This document shows, piece after piece, positions 9,296-19,113 of a DNA stretch of 64,000 nt. The position numbers and the translations under genes are program-made. The stretch lies in the NCBI RefSeq assembly GCF_015223355.1, contig NZ_JADFFK010000007.1, positions 186,001 through 250,000 on the forward strand, given 5' to 3'. This DNA comes from Salipiger mangrovisoli. Lineage in GTDB: Bacteria > Pseudomonadota > Alphaproteobacteria > Rhodobacterales > Rhodobacteraceae. Below the pieces are notes generated by a model that saw only the letters and a list, made by a program, of their open reading frames with translations, was not told where the DNA came from and made no database searches. Within the stretch, counting starts at the first letter, position 1, and every line of letters begins with the position of its first letter.

Positions 9296-10006
9296 ATGGG
9301 CATTTCGAAAAATAACGACCTGACGGCAGAGGATAGGCTGCGGCTCGAGGGACGCGGCTGGCTGGTCCGTCAGCCGGCGGATTTCCGCACCGCTCTGCTC
9401 GACAATTGCCTGCTCATGACTCTCGGCGCGGGCGAAAGCGCCATGCACCTCGGCGGCGAAGATGGCGGGCTCTACGGGCTGATCGACGGCTGGCTCGACG
9501 TGCTGATCTCGCCGGGCGCGATGGAGCCCACTTTGGTCCACGTCGCGACCACCGGCTGGTGGTTCGGCGACAGCGCGCTGCTCACCCGCAGCCCGAAGCG
9601 CGGGGCCCATGTCGCCCGCACCCCCTGCCGCATCGCGCACCTGCCCGCCGAGGCCGCCGCGCGCCTCGACCGCGACGGGCTCGACATCTGGCGCCGCATC
9701 GCTTTCATCTCGGTCGGCGTTATCGACCATGCCTTCGCGGTTGTCGCCGCGAACCGTTGCCCCCATCCGCTCGAGCGCAGCAAGCTGACACTCCGCATCC
9801 TGCTGGGCGAGGGTCTGCCCTTTGCCGCCGGCGCGCCGCTCGATCCGCCCGTGCTGCCGATCTCGCAGGCCGAGTTCGCCGAGATCGCCAACCTCTCGCG
9901 CAACGCGGCGGGGGATGCGCTGAGGCAACTCGCGCAGGAGGGGATGATCCGGCTCGGCTATCGGGAGATCGAGGTTGTGCATCAAAAGGCGCTGGGTTTG
10001 GCGTAG
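9296..10006 (+). CDS. Crp/Fnr-family transcriptional regulator
   Basis: A 236-residue protein with an N-terminal cyclic-nucleotide-binding-like beta barrel (residues ~20-120, GDSALLTRSPKRGAHV) and a C-terminal winged helix (FAEIANLSRNAAGDALRQLAQEG). No cysteine cluster of the Fnr type is seen, so it is not an oxygen-sensing Fe-S regulator. It is divergent from the DUF3604 operon across a 121-base gap and is the obvious candidate to control it. The effector is unknown. Confidence 0.82.
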   Translation: MGISKNNDLTAEDRLRLEGRGWLVRQPADFRTALLDNCLLMTLGAGESAMHLGGEDGGLYGLIDGWLDVLISPGAMEPTLVHVATTGWWFGDSALLTRSPKRGAHVARTPCRIAHLPAEAAARLDRDGLDIWRRIAFISVGVIDHAFAVVAANRCPHPLERSKLTLRILLGEGLPFAAGAPLDPPVLPISQAEFAEIANLSRNAAGDALRQLAQEGMIRLGYREIEVVHQKALGLA

Positions 10007-10273
10007 GGCGGTTTTCAGACCCTCCGGTTGGCGCGGCGGGTGCCTTGCGCTGGTTGCCGAGCCCGTGCAGTCGGATCCGAGTTGCGGCCCGGCGGCGGAC
10101 GGCAGGAAGGTCCGGTCCCTGGCCGTCCATTGGTCTCGGGACGAAGACCCGCTTCATCAGGCGGGGCAACTCTAGACGAAGCTTCCGTTCGGGCTGTTGC
10201 CGAAGTTTGCTCCGCCAGGCGGGCCTTGGCGAAGAGGGCTGCCTGCCTTCGTTCGAAGACCAATATCGAGGTC
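10007..10273. other. intergenic stretch, no gene seen
   Basis: The Crp/Fnr gene and the ABC-2 permease gene are convergent and about 365 bases apart. This first part shows no credible open frame with a ribosome site. The rest of the gap holds a structured repeat (listed separately). Confidence 0.5.
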
Positions 10274-10340
10274 GCAGGGGGCGCTGCCCCCTCTTGGCCT
10301 GCGGCCAATTCACCCCTGGCGTATTTGGCAAGAGAAGAAG
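10274..10340 (-). repeat. dispersed structured repeat, copy 1
   Basis: On the minus strand this ~67-base element reads as an AAATA block, then AGGGGTGAATT, a small hairpin TTGGCC-GCA-GGCCAA, and a G-rich palindrome AGGGGGC-AGC-GCCCCCT. The same order of blocks occurs at 19034-19100. In the small hairpin both arms have changed together between copies (GGCC/GGCC against CGCC/GGCG), which argues for selection on structure. It lies between convergent gene ends, so a terminator or REP-like role is plausible. Confidence 0.7.
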
Positions 10341-10371
10341 GGACAGAGGCGCGGCCCTGGGCCGGGGTTCC

Positions 10372-11133
10372 TCAGCTGCGCAAGCGCCAGCCGGTGCGGA
10401 AGATCCACCAGATCACCGCGAGGCAGAGGCCGGTGAAGGCCGCGATCGCCAGCAGGCTCAGACCGATCGGCACGTCGGCCATGCCGAAGAAAGCCCAGCG
10501 GAAGCCCGAGATCAGGTAGACCACGGGGTTGAACAGGGTGATCGTCTGCCAGATCGGCGGCAGCATCGAGATCGAGTAGAAGCTGCCGCCGAGGAAGATC
10601 AGCGGGGTGACCACGAGCAGCGGCACGAGCTGGAGTTGCTCGAAATTGCCCGCCCAGATGCCGATGATGAAGCCCAGCAGCGAGAAACTGATGCAGGTGA
10701 GCAGGAGAAAGACCACCATCGCAAGCGGGTGTGCGATGTGCAGATCGACGAAAAGCGTTGCCGTGGCCAGGATCACCGCGCCGATGAACAGCGCCTTGGT
10801 TGCCGCCGCGCCGACGTAGCCGAGGACGATTTCGAGGAAGTTCACCGGGGCTGACAGAAGCTCGTAGATCGTGCCGATGAACTTGGGGAAGTAGATGCCG
10901 AAGCTGGCATTGGAGATCGCCTGGGTGATCACCGAGAGCATCACCAGCCCCGGCACGATGAAGGCGCCGTAGCTGACGCCCTCGACCTCGTCGATGCGCG
11001 AGCCGATGGCGGCGCCGAAGACCACGAAATAGAGCGAGGTCGAGATCACCGGCGACAGGAAGCTTTGCATCAGCGTGCGGAAGAAGCGGCTCATCTCGTA
11101 GCGGTAGATGGCCCAGACGCCCCGGAGATTCAT
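10372..11133 (-). CDS. ABC-2 type transporter permease
   Basis: A 253-residue integral membrane protein with about six helices and the ABC2_membrane pattern ([12 protein letters not shown], then [29 protein letters not shown], and [16 protein letters not shown] near residue 180). It is the membrane partner of the ATPase encoded just upstream; its ATG overlaps that gene's TGA by four bases. Such pairs export drugs, lipids or polysaccharides. The cargo cannot be deduced here. Confidence 0.9.
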   Translation of the reverse strand: MNLRGVWAIYRYEMSRFFRTLMQSFLSPVISTSLYFVVFGAAIGSRIDEVEGVSYGAFIVPGLVMLSVITQAISNASFGIYFPKFIGTIYELLSAPVNFLEIVLGYVGAAATKALFIGAVILATATLFVDLHIAHPLAMVVFLLLTCISFSLLGFIIGIWAGNFEQLQLVPLLVVTPLIFLGGSFYSISMLPPIWQTITLFNPVVYLISGFRWAFFGMADVPIGLSLLAIAAFTGLCLAVIWWIFRTGWRLRS

Positions 11134-12062
11134 GCCTCGTCCTCCTCGTTGTGGACCATGCTGACGAAAATCTCCTCGAGCGAGCTCTGCCGGGTGGCGA
11201 CATCGCGCACCGCGATCCCTTCTGCCGCCAGATCGGCCATCAGACGGGCGATGCCGCTACGCTCGGCGGTGCTGTCGTAGCTGTGGACCAGCAACCGCCC
11301 GTCGTCGAGCAGTTCGAGCCCGCGCCCCTCGAGCGCGGCGGGCAAGGTCTCGAGCGGGCTGTCGAGCAGCACCCGCAGCTCCTTGCGGCCCATGCGGGTC
11401 ATCAGGCTGTGCTTGTCCTCGACCAGCAGGATGCGGCCGCGGTTGATCACCCCGATGCGATCGGCGATGGCCTCGGCCTCCTCGATGTAATGCGTGGTGA
11501 GGATGATCGTCGTGCCCTGCGCCTTGAGCCCGGCGACGATCTCCCACATGTCGCGGCGCAGTTCCACGTCGACACCTGCGGTGGGCTCGTCGAGGAACAG
11601 CACCTTGGGCTCATGCGCCAGCGCCTTGGCGATGAGCACCCGCCGCTTCATGCCGCCAGAGAGCGCGCGGATCGGCGTATCACGCTTGTCCCAGAGCGAG
11701 AGCCGGCGCAGCACGTCCTCGATCAGCGCGTCATCGCGTTTCAGCCCGAAAAGCCCGCGCGAGAAGCGCACCGTGTTGAGCACCTTCTCGAAGGGTTCGA
11801 GGTTGATCTCCTGCGGCACCAGCCCGATGAGGCGGCGCGTGGAACGGTAGTCGGCGAGGATGTCGTGGCCGCCGACGCGCACCTGGCCGCCGGTCGGGGT
11901 GACCAGCCCGCAGATGATCGAGATCAGCGTCGTCTTGCCCGCGCCATTGGGGCCGAGCAGGGCGAGGATCTCGCCCTCGGCGATCGACAGGTCGACGCCT
12001 TTCAGCGCCTCGAAACCGCCGTCGTATTTCTTGGCGAGCTGCGCCACCTCGACCATGGCCAT
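11130..12062 (-). CDS. ABC transporter ATP-binding protein (ABC-2 exporter)
   Basis: A 310-residue ATPase with Walker A (GPNGAGKTT, residues ~38-46), signature LSGGMKRR, Walker B VLFLDEPT and the H-loop TTHYIEEAE. The C-terminal ~80 residues form the extra domain usual in multidrug-type (CcmA/YadG-like) ATPases. It is the first gene of a two-gene exporter operon with the permease downstream. Confidence 0.92.
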   Translation of the reverse strand: MAMVEVAQLAKKYDGGFEALKGVDLSIAEGEILALLGPNGAGKTTLISIICGLVTPTGGQVRVGGHDILADYRSTRRLIGLVPQEINLEPFEKVLNTVRFSRGLFGLKRDDALIEDVLRRLSLWDKRDTPIRALSGGMKRRVLIAKALAHEPKVLFLDEPTAGVDVELRRDMWEIVAGLKAQGTTIILTTHYIEEAEAIADRIGVINRGRILLVEDKHSLMTRMGRKELRVLLDSPLETLPAALEGRGLELLDDGRLLVHSYDSTAERSGIARLMADLAAEGIAVRDVATRQSSLEEIFVSMVHNEEDEA

Positions 12063-12194
12063 GGGGTATTCTCCGTCTGCTGTGAGCGCAAACCTAGGCC
12101 CGCGGGCGCAAAGCGCAACGTGCGATATGGCAGGGCGGGCTGTGCGCGGCGCGCCTGCTGCCGGTTCTTGTCAGGAGCTCCCCGGCCGCGCCGG

Positions 12195-12233
12195 GCAAAT
12201 CTCCTTGAAGATATTTGCGACCTTCTTCGAAGG
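12195..12233. other. two adjacent small hairpins upstream of the DMT permease gene
   Basis: The arms GCAAAT (12195-12200) and ATTTGC (12213-12218) pair perfectly, and CCTTC-TTC-GAAGG follows at 12221-12233. They lie in the 228-base gap between divergent ABC and DMT genes, just before the region expected to carry the permease promoter or leader. The role is unknown. Confidence 0.4.
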
Positions 12234-12290
12234 AGGGGGCCCGCGCGTTTCCATATGGCGCCGGCCGCTCCGCCGGGCTAGAGCCAGCCC

Positions 12291-13295
12291 ATGACACTTG
12301 CCGCACCCATCCCCAGCCTTCATCGTCCCGGCCTCGGAATCGCGCTGATCTGCGCGGGGGTTGCGGGGATCTCGATCAACGACATGCTGATCAAGCTGCT
12401 CTCGGGCGGCTACCCGCTGCACCAGATCGTCGCGTCCCGCGCGGCGGTGGGGCTGTGCATCATCCTCGTGCTGCTGCAGCTCGAGGGCGGCTGGCGGCTG
12501 CTGCGCAGCGACACGCCGCTGCTGCATCTGGCGCGCGGGGTGCTGGTGGTGCTTGCCAACATGAGTTTCTACGCCTCGGTCGCGATCATGCCGCTGGGTC
12601 AGGCGACGGCGCTGTTCTTCGTGGCGCCGCTGTTCATCACGCTGCTCTCGGTGCCGATCCTCGGCGAGCGGGTCGGGCCCTGGCGGCTCGGCGCGGTCTT
12701 CGTCGGCTTTCTCGGCGTGGTGGTCATGCAGCAGCCCTGGGCAGCGGCGCCCGAGGGCGCGGCGGCGTCGCGGCTGGCGCTACTGCTGCCGGTCGTGTCG
12801 GCGCTGCTCTACGCGCTGCTGCAGGTGCTGACGCGCAAGCTGGGGGTGACCACGCGGGCCTCGGCGCTGGCGGTGCACCTGCAGCTGATGTTCCTGGTGG
12901 TCTCGGCTGGCTTCTACCTCGTCGCGGGGGACGGGCGCTACATGGACAGCTTCGAGAGCGAGGCGGCGCGTTTCCTGTTGCGGCCCTGGGTGATCCCGAG
13001 CGCGGAGGATGCGCTGGTCTTCCTCGCGCTCGGCTGCATCTCGGGATTCGTCGGCTATGCGCTCAGTGCCGCCTACCGGATGGCCGACGCGGCGGTGATC
13101 GCGCCCTTCGAATATGTCGGGCTGCCGCTGGCGATCTTCTGGGGCTGGGCGATCTTCGGAGAATGGCCAATCCCCGCCACCTGGATCGGCTGCGCGCTGA
13201 TCGTCGGGGCGGGGCTGGTGGTCTTCCTGCGCGAGCGGGCGCGGTCGCGGCCGCAGCCGGGACGGCGGCGCGGCAGCACCGCCGTCAGGCACTAG
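12291..13295 (+). CDS. DMT-superfamily (EamA) transporter
   Basis: A 334-residue membrane protein with ten predicted helices in two EamA repeats (residues ~15-145 and ~165-310). The first repeat ends with FVGFLGVVVMQQPW and the second carries ALGCISGFVGYALSAAYRMADAAVIAPFEY. These permeases export metabolites such as amino acids or S-adenosylmethionine-like compounds. It ends 8 bases before the convergent hemE stop. The substrate is not predictable. Confidence 0.88.
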   Translation: MTLAAPIPSLHRPGLGIALICAGVAGISINDMLIKLLSGGYPLHQIVASRAAVGLCIILVLLQLEGGWRLLRSDTPLLHLARGVLVVLANMSFYASVAIMPLGQATALFFVAPLFITLLSVPILGERVGPWRLGAVFVGFLGVVVMQQPWAAAPEGAAASRLALLLPVVSALLYALLQVLTRKLGVTTRASALAVHLQLMFLVVSAGFYLVAGDGRYMDSFESEAARFLLRPWVIPSAEDALVFLALGCISGFVGYALSAAYRMADAAVIAPFEYVGLPLAIFWGWAIFGEWPIPATWIGCALIVGAGLVVFLRERARSRPQPGRRRGSTAVRH

Positions 13296-13302
13296 GTAGG
13301 AT

Positions 13303-14340
13303 CTAGGCCGTGACCGTGCTGCGCACGGTGTCGATCATCAGCTGAACGTTCTCGGGGTCGGCGTCGGGGGTGATGCCGTGCCCGAGGTTGAAGATATGCG
13401 GCCCCTTCAAGAAGGCCTTCACGACCCGCTGCGTCTCGCGCACCAAAGCGTCGCCGCCGGTGACCATGTGCGACGAGGCAAGGTTGCCCTGCACGCAGCC
13501 CGAGACCTGCACGTGCTGGGCGGCCCATTCGGGCGTCACGCTGTCATCCACCGCGACGCAATCGGCACCGGTCGCCGCGTGGAAGCCGATGTAGCCCTCG
13601 CCGGCCTGGCGCGGGAAGGCGATGACCGGCAGGCCGGGGAAGCGCGCCTTCATCTCCTGGGTGATGATCCGGGCGGGCTCGAGCGCGTACTTGCGGAAAT
13701 CGTCGCCCTCGAGCGAGCCGGCCCAGCTGTCGAAGAGCTTCACTACCTCGGCCCCGGCCTCGACCTGCTTGGTCAGATATTCGATGGTGCCCTGCGTCAG
13801 CACGTCGAGGATGCCCTCGAAGAGCTTGCGGTTCTCGGCCTTGAGCGCATGCGCCGGGCCCTGGTCCTTGGTGCCGCGCCCGGCGATCATGTAGGTCGCC
13901 ACAGTCCAGGGCGCGCCGGCAAAGCCGATCAGCGTGGTCTCGGACGGCAGTTCGCGCGAGAGGATCTTCACCGTCTCGTAGACCGGGTTCAGCGTGTCGT
14001 GGATCGCGTCCACCGGATTCAGCGCGGCAAGGTCGGCATCGGTCTGGATGGTCGAAAGCCGCGGGCCTTCGCCGGTGACGAACCACAGGTCGAGCCCCAG
14101 CGCCTGCGGCAGCAGCAGGATGTCGGCGAAGAGAATCGCCGCATCGAAGCCGTAACGGCGGATCGGCTGCAGCGTCACCTCGGCGGCGAGTTCGGGGTTG
14201 TAGCACAGCGACAGGAAGTCCCCGGCCTGCGCCCGCGTGGCGCGGTACTCGGGCAGGTAGCGCCCGGCCTGGCGCATCATCCAGATCGGCGGGGTGGGCA
14301 GGGTCTCGCCGGCCAGCGCGCGCAGGATCGTCTTGGTCAT
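13303..14340 (-). CDS. hemE: uroporphyrinogen III decarboxylase
   Basis: About 345 residues, the normal length. It decarboxylates the four acetates of uroporphyrinogen III to give coproporphyrinogen III in haem and bacteriochlorophyll synthesis, in the cytoplasm. The N-terminal signature [17 protein letters not shown] and the second signature [13 protein letters not shown] are both intact. The start is placed at MTKTILRAL; upstream in-frame codons overlap the hemC leader and are not family-like. It is divergent from hemC, a common arrangement in Rhodobacterales. Confidence 0.97.
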   Translation of the reverse strand: MTKTILRALAGETLPTPPIWMMRQAGRYLPEYRATRAQAGDFLSLCYNPELAAEVTLQPIRRYGFDAAILFADILLLPQALGLDLWFVTGEGPRLSTIQTDADLAALNPVDAIHDTLNPVYETVKILSRELPSETTLIGFAGAPWTVATYMIAGRGTKDQGPAHALKAENRKLFEGILDVLTQGTIEYLTKQVEAGAEVVKLFDSWAGSLEGDDFRKYALEPARIITQEMKARFPGLPVIAFPRQAGEGYIGFHAATGADCVAVDDSVTPEWAAQHVQVSGCVQGNLASSHMVTGGDALVRETQRVVKAFLKGPHIFNLGHGITPDADPENVQLMIDTVRSTVTA

Positions 14341-14449
14341 GGGAACCCCCGTCTTTCTTTCGTGTCTTTCAGGTCCGTCGTCTGGGGGCGGCAATATGTC
14401 AAATCGGCCCCCATTGCCACAGCTTCTCCCGCGACATAAAGCTCGGGCC

Positions 14450-15418
14450 ATGACAATCGAGACCCCCATCACCCTGCCTTCGCCCGACGCCCCGTTGAAG
14501 ATCGGCACCCGCGGCTCGCCGCTGGCGCTGGCGCAGGCGCATGAGACCCGCGACCGGCTGGCCGCGCATTTCGACCTGCCCGCCGAGGCTTTCGAGATCG
14601 TGGTGATCAAGACCACCGGCGACGACCGCGCGATGATCGCCGCCGACCGGCCGCTGAAGGAAATCGGCAACAAGGGGCTGTTCACCAAGGAGATCGAGGA
14701 GCAGCTGCTGTCGGGCGGCATCGACATCGCCGTGCACTCGATGAAGGACATGCCGACCGAGCAGCCCGAGGGGCTGATCCTCGATTGCTACCTGCCGCGC
14801 GAGGACGTGCGCGACTGCTTCATCTCGCCCGCGCATTCGGCCATCGCCGAGCTGCCCGAGGGCACCGTGGTCGGCACCTCGTCGCTGCGCCGCCGGGCGC
14901 AGCTGTTGCACCGCCGCCCCGACCTGCAGGTGGTCGAGTTCCGCGGCAACGTGCAGACGCGCCTCAAGAAGCTCGAGGACGGCGTCGCCGCCTGCAGCTT
15001 CCTAGCCATGGCCGGGCTAAACCGGATGAACATGACCGGGGAGCACATGACGCCGATCGACCCCGAGGACATGCTGCCCGCCGTGGCGCAAGGGGCCATC
15101 GGCATCGAGCGCCGCACAGCGGACGGGCGCGCGGCGGCGATGCTGGATGCGATCCACGACCGGCCGACGCAGGCGCGTCTGGATGCCGAACGCTCTTTCC
15201 TGCGCACGCTCGATGGCAGCTGCGAGACGCCGATCGCGGGGCTCGCGCTGCTCGACGGCGACACGCTCTGGCTGCGCGGCGAGATCCTGCGCCCGGACGG
15301 GACCGAGGCGCTTTCCGGTGAACGCCGCGGTCCGATCGCCGAAGGCGCGCGCATGGGCGCCGATCTGGCGCGCGAGCTGCTGGAGCGTGCGGGCGAGGGC
15401 TTCTTCGCCTGGAAGTAG
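14450..15418 (+). CDS. hemC: hydroxymethylbilane synthase (porphobilinogen deaminase)
   Basis: About 322 residues. It polymerises four porphobilinogens into hydroxymethylbilane on a dipyrromethane cofactor. The cofactor cysteine is in [13 protein letters not shown], and [13 protein letters not shown] and [12 protein letters not shown] are family signatures. The start at [11 protein letters not shown] leaves a short N-terminal extension before the IGTRGS strand; longer in-frame starts run into the hemE promoter region. It is divergent from hemE across ~110 bases. Confidence 0.97.
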   Translation: MTIETPITLPSPDAPLKIGTRGSPLALAQAHETRDRLAAHFDLPAEAFEIVVIKTTGDDRAMIAADRPLKEIGNKGLFTKEIEEQLLSGGIDIAVHSMKDMPTEQPEGLILDCYLPREDVRDCFISPAHSAIAELPEGTVVGTSSLRRRAQLLHRRPDLQVVEFRGNVQTRLKKLEDGVAACSFLAMAGLNRMNMTGEHMTPIDPEDMLPAVAQGAIGIERRTADGRAAAMLDAIHDRPTQARLDAERSFLRTLDGSCETPIAGLALLDGDTLWLRGEILRPDGTEALSGERRGPIAEGARMGADLARELLERAGEGFFAWK

Positions 15419-15470
15419 CGCTGATAGGATCAGACGGGGCGCGGGCCGGAGACGGCTTGCGCCCTGCCTC

Positions 15471-15983
15471 TTATCTCTCCGGGCAATCCTCGCCGAGCGG
15501 CGTGCCGTCATAGGTCTTGTCGCCGCACTCGTTCACCTCTTCCCAGACGTAGCCGCGCCCTTCGTCGCTGATCGCCACGACCCGGTCGATGCCGAATTCG
15601 ATGTTGCGCTGCGAAGTGTAGACATGCGCCGTGCCCGCCTCGATCTGCGCGCCGATCTCCTCGGCGTCGAAGCAGCCGAACCAGTCGGGCGCATTGCGCG
15701 GCTCGGCGCCCTCGTAGCGCTCGAACACCGGGTCGAGCGTATCGGGCCGTTCGGAGGTGGTGAAGCAGGCGCGGTAGCGGATCGGCGAGGAGTCCGCGTC
15801 GATCCCCTCGAAGTCGCGGAACGGAATGTCGCGCGGATCGCCGCGATCCAGCGGGGTCAGCACGACACGCGCCTCGGCCCCGGCGAGCGGCTCATAGAAA
15901 TAGTAGACCTGCGCGTAGTAGACGACCGCGCCGAAGATCAGCGCGGCCGCAACGATGAAGATCGCGAGGATCTTGCCGCTCAC
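15471..15983 (-). CDS. small single-pass membrane protein coupled to glyQ (DUF6446-like)
   Basis: About 170 residues starting with GTG at [12 protein letters not shown] single N-terminal membrane helix (residues ~4-24) is followed by a soluble domain with four cysteines ([30 protein letters not shown]). The GTG overlaps the glyQ stop by four bases (GTGA at 15980-15983), so translation is coupled. In related Rhodobacteraceae I recall a similar small protein beside glyQ. No function is known; the cysteines suggest disulfides in the periplasm. Confidence 0.75.
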   Translation of the reverse strand: MSGKILAIFIVAAALIFGAVVYYAQVYYFYEPLAGAEARVVLTPLDRGDPRDIPFRDFEGIDADSSPIRYRACFTTSERPDTLDPVFERYEGAEPRNAPDWFGCFDAEEIGAQIEAGTAHVYTSQRNIEFGIDRVVAISDEGRGYVWEEVNECGDKTYDGTPLGEDCPER

Positions 15984-16939
15984 GCGGCGGTCTCCGCGGC
16001 TTCGGCGGTCCAGCCACCGGCCTCGGTGCTGACGAAGGCGTCGGCGCATTTCTTCGCCAGCGTGCGCACCCGGCCGATATAGGCCTGCCGTTCGGTGACC
16101 GAGATCACGCCGCGCGCGTCGAGCAGGTTGAACAGATGCGAGGCCTTGATGCACTGGTCGTAGGCCGGGTGGGCCATGACGATGCGCTTGCCGGTCTTGG
16201 GGTCGTCATGCGTGCGCGCGAGGATCGCCTCGCATTCGGCCTCGGCCTCCTCGAAGTGGCGCAGCAGCACCTCGGTGTTGGCCACGTCGAAGTTCCAGCG
16301 CGAGTATTCTTCCTCGGTCTGGCGGAAGATGTCGCCGTAGCTCAGTGCGATCGGCGCGTCGGGGTCGTTGAACGGCATCTCCATCACGTGGTCGATGCCG
16401 AGCACGTACATGGCAAGGCGCTCGAGCCCATAGGTCAGCTCGCCCGAGACCGGGTGGCAGTCATGGCCGCCGACCTGCTGGAAGTAGGTGAACTGCGAGA
16501 CTTCCATACCGTCGCACCAGACTTCCCAGCCAAGCCCCCAGGCGCCCAGCGTCGGGCTTTCCCAGTCGTCCTCGACAAAGCGGATGTCGTGCAGCGCCAT
16601 GTCGATGCCGATGGCCTCGAGGCTGCCGAGGTAGAGCGCCTGCAGGTCCGGCGGGCTCGGTTTGATCAGCACCTGGTACTGGTAGTAATGCTGCAGCCGG
16701 TTCGGGTTCTCGCCGTAGCGCCCGTCGGTCGGGCGGCGCGAGGGCTGCACGTAGGCCGCCGCCCAGGGCTTCGAGCCGAGCGCGCGCAACGTGGTGGCCG
16801 GGTGGAAGGTGCCGGCACCCACTTCCATGTCATAGGGCTGCAGCACGGCGCAGCCCTTGGAGGCCCAATAGGTCTGCAGCCGCAGGATGATCTCCTGGAA
16901 GCTGCGCGGCTTGCTGCTTTCGCTGCGGATCTCGCTCAT
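15980..16939 (-). CDS. glyQ: glycine--tRNA ligase alpha subunit
   Basis: About 319 residues. It is the alpha chain of the bacterial alpha2beta2 glycyl-tRNA synthetase, which forms glycyl-adenylate. The conserved stretches [17 protein letters not shown] and [15 protein letters not shown], and the [12 protein letters not shown] motif, are intact. The start at MSEIRSESS is preferred because the longer frame adds a non-conserved Arg-rich tail. The beta-subunit gene glyS is not next to it; the DUF6446-like gene follows and is then met by convergent hemC. Confidence 0.97.
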   Translation of the reverse strand: MSEIRSESSKPRSFQEIILRLQTYWASKGCAVLQPYDMEVGAGTFHPATTLRALGSKPWAAAYVQPSRRPTDGRYGENPNRLQHYYQYQVLIKPSPPDLQALYLGSLEAIGIDMALHDIRFVEDDWESPTLGAWGLGWEVWCDGMEVSQFTYFQQVGGHDCHPVSGELTYGLERLAMYVLGIDHVMEMPFNDPDAPIALSYGDIFRQTEEEYSRWNFDVANTEVLLRHFEEAEAECEAILARTHDDPKTGKRIVMAHPAYDQCIKASHLFNLLDARGVISVTERQAYIGRVRTLAKKCADAFVSTEAGGWTAEAAETAA

Positions 16940-17136
16940 GGCATCTTTCCCCTTGCGCGTCGCCTGTGCGGGCGCCCGTCGTCCACTGGTCGGCTGCCTG
17001 ATTATGCGTGCAACGGTCAAGGGTCAATGCGCCAGCCTGACCATCTTTTGAGATGACGCGAGCGGGGGGTCTGTTACAGAGTCCTCGCGAAAACAAGAAA
17101 CCAACAGACGACCGGGGCCGAGGAGCGAGTACAGCC

Positions 17137-19005
17137 ATGTTCAGATCCATTCTCATTGCAGGAGCGACCGCGGCGTTGCTCGCCCATGGTGCCGCGGCGC
17201 AGCAGGGCGACGTGGTCTACATCCAGATCGAGGCGCAGCCCAGCCTGAACGAGGCAGAGGCGCGCCTGCGCGACTATGCGGGCGGGCTGCAGGACGTGAA
17301 CGGCTTCTCGCTGGGCGGCGGCTGGTACGGCATCGCGCTCGGCCCGTTCGCGCCCGAAGTCGCCGCCGAACAGCTGCGCAGCCTGCGCGCCGCCGGGCGC
17401 ATCCCGCGCGATTCCTACCTCGCTGCGGCGGGCGAATACGGTCGCCAGTTCTGGCCGGTCGGCGCGGGCCGCGGCGCGAGCCAGCCGCCCGTGACCGCCG
17501 CGCCGCTCGATCCCGCCCCCGAAGGTCAGGTCTCGTCGCTGGCCGCCGCGCTGGCCGAACAGGTCGGCGAGCGGACCGCTGGCGCCAGCGCAGCGCCAGA
17601 GGCCGCGACCGAGGCGCCCGCCGCAGAGCAGGTGGCTATTGCGGAGCCCAAGCCGCAGCCGCAGCCGCAGCCGTCGATCCCCGAGGAAACCCCGGCTCAG
17701 GCGCGCCGCAGCGAAGCGCAGCTCAGCGCCGCCGAGCGCCAGCAACTGCAGGTGGCGCTGCGCTGGTCGGGCCATTACGACAGCGCCATTGATGGCGCTT
17801 TCGGCAATGGCACGCGCATGGCGATGGGTGCCTGGCAGCGTGACAACGGCTACGAGGTGACCGGCATCCTCACCACGCGCCAGCGCGCCGACCTCATCGG
17901 CAAATACAACGCCGTACTCGAGGGCACGGCGATGCAGCAGGTCACCGACGCCAAGGCAGGCATCGCCATCGAGCTGCCGATGGGCGTGCTGGCCTTCGAC
18001 CGCCGCGAGGCGCCCTTCGCGATCTACAAGGGCAACGGCGAGCTGCCCGAGGCACAGGCGCTGCTGATCAGCCAGCCGGGCGACCGCAAGGCGCTTGGCG
18101 GGCTCTACGAGATCCTCCAGACGCTTGCCATCGTGCCGGTCAACGGCCCGCGCAGCCTGCGCCGCGATGGCTTCAGCCTCAGCGGCGCCAACGCGCGCAT
18201 CACCAGCCACACCGAGGTGCAGCTGCGGGACGGGCAGATCAAGGGCTGGACACTGGTCTGGCCGGCAGGCGACGAGGCCCGTTTCGAGCGCATCGTGAAC
18301 ATCATGAAGACCAGCTTCCGCGCCACTCCCGGCGTGCTCGACCCGGCCTCGGTCAGCGACGACGGCCAGTCGCTCGATCTCGTCTCCGGCCTGCCGATCC
18401 GCAAGCCGCGCGAGACCGTCGCGGGTTTCTTCGTTGACGCGCGCGGCGCGCTGCTCACCTCGGCCGCCTCGGTCGCCGGGTGCGGCCGGCTGACGCTCGA
18501 CGGCAGCTATGGGGCCGAGCTCGTGCAAAGCGATGCGACCCTCGGCGTGGCGCTGCTGCGCGCGACCTCGGCGCTGGCGCCGCGCGGCGTGGCGCGGCTG
18601 CGGACCGACATGCCGCGGCTCGGCTCCGAAGTGGCCGTCGCGGGCTTTCCCTATGGCGGCGTGCTGAGCGCGGCGACGCTGACCTTCGGCGCGCTGGAAG
18701 ACAGCAAGGGCCTCGGCGGCGAGGAGACCCTGGCGCGGCTGGCGGTCGAGGTGACGCCGGGCGATGCGGGCGGTCCGGTGCTCGACGCGGGCGGCGCGGT
18801 GGTCGGCGTGCTGATGCCGCGCGATGCGGGCGCGAAACAGCTGCCCGAGGATGTCGCCTTCGCCACCGATGCCTCGGCACTGCTGGCCTTCCTGCAGTCG
18901 GCCGGCGTCTCGGGGACGTCGTCGCAGGGCGAGGGCGTCATGGCCCCCGAGGACCTCACCGCCGCTGCCCGCGACATGACCGTGGCGGTCAACTGCTGGG
19001 AGTGA
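17137..19005 (+). CDS. secreted protein with peptidoglycan-binding domain and inactive trypsin-like domain
   Basis: About 622 residues. The start at MFRSILIAGATAALLAHG gives a clean signal peptide (cut near AAA-QQ). Residues ~20-120 look SPOR-like, and a Pro/Glu-rich linker follows. Residues ~195-260 form a PG_binding_1 domain (LRWSGHYDSAIDGAFGNGTR), and ~430-600 a trypsin/HtrA-like fold. The protease triad is gone: the His position reads LLTSAASVAG, the Asp position SDATLGVALL, and the GDSGGP serine motif is GDAGGP. It is therefore probably a periplasmic scaffold or binding protein, not a protease. It stands alone as a transcription unit. Confidence 0.82.
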   Translation: MFRSILIAGATAALLAHGAAAQQGDVVYIQIEAQPSLNEAEARLRDYAGGLQDVNGFSLGGGWYGIALGPFAPEVAAEQLRSLRAAGRIPRDSYLAAAGEYGRQFWPVGAGRGASQPPVTAAPLDPAPEGQVSSLAAALAEQVGERTAGASAAPEAATEAPAAEQVAIAEPKPQPQPQPSIPEETPAQARRSEAQLSAAERQQLQVALRWSGHYDSAIDGAFGNGTRMAMGAWQRDNGYEVTGILTTRQRADLIGKYNAVLEGTAMQQVTDAKAGIAIELPMGVLAFDRREAPFAIYKGNGELPEAQALLISQPGDRKALGGLYEILQTLAIVPVNGPRSLRRDGFSLSGANARITSHTEVQLRDGQIKGWTLVWPAGDEARFERIVNIMKTSFRATPGVLDPASVSDDGQSLDLVSGLPIRKPRETVAGFFVDARGALLTSAASVAGCGRLTLDGSYGAELVQSDATLGVALLRATSALAPRGVARLRTDMPRLGSEVAVAGFPYGGVLSAATLTFGALEDSKGLGGEETLARLAVEVTPGDAGGPVLDAGGAVVGVLMPRDAGAKQLPEDVAFATDASALLAFLQSAGVSGTSSQGEGVMAPEDLTAAARDMTVAVNCWE

Positions 19006-19033
19006 GGGCCGCCGCGCCGCGCGCCGCCTGCGT

Positions 19034-19100
19034 CTTCTAGGCGGAAATATCCCGAGGGGTGAATTCGCCGGTAGGCGAAGAGGGGGGCAGCGCCCCCCTT
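19034..19100 (+). repeat. dispersed structured repeat, copy 2
   Basis: Same family as 10274-10340, in the opposite genomic orientation. It contains AAATAT, then GAGGGGTGAATT, hairpin TTCGCC-GGTA-GGCGAA (19063-19078) and G-rich palindrome AGGGGGGC-AGC-GCCCCCCT. It lies between convergent gene ends, as copy 1 does. Confidence 0.7.
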
Positions 19101-19113
19101 TCTTGTCGGTCGG

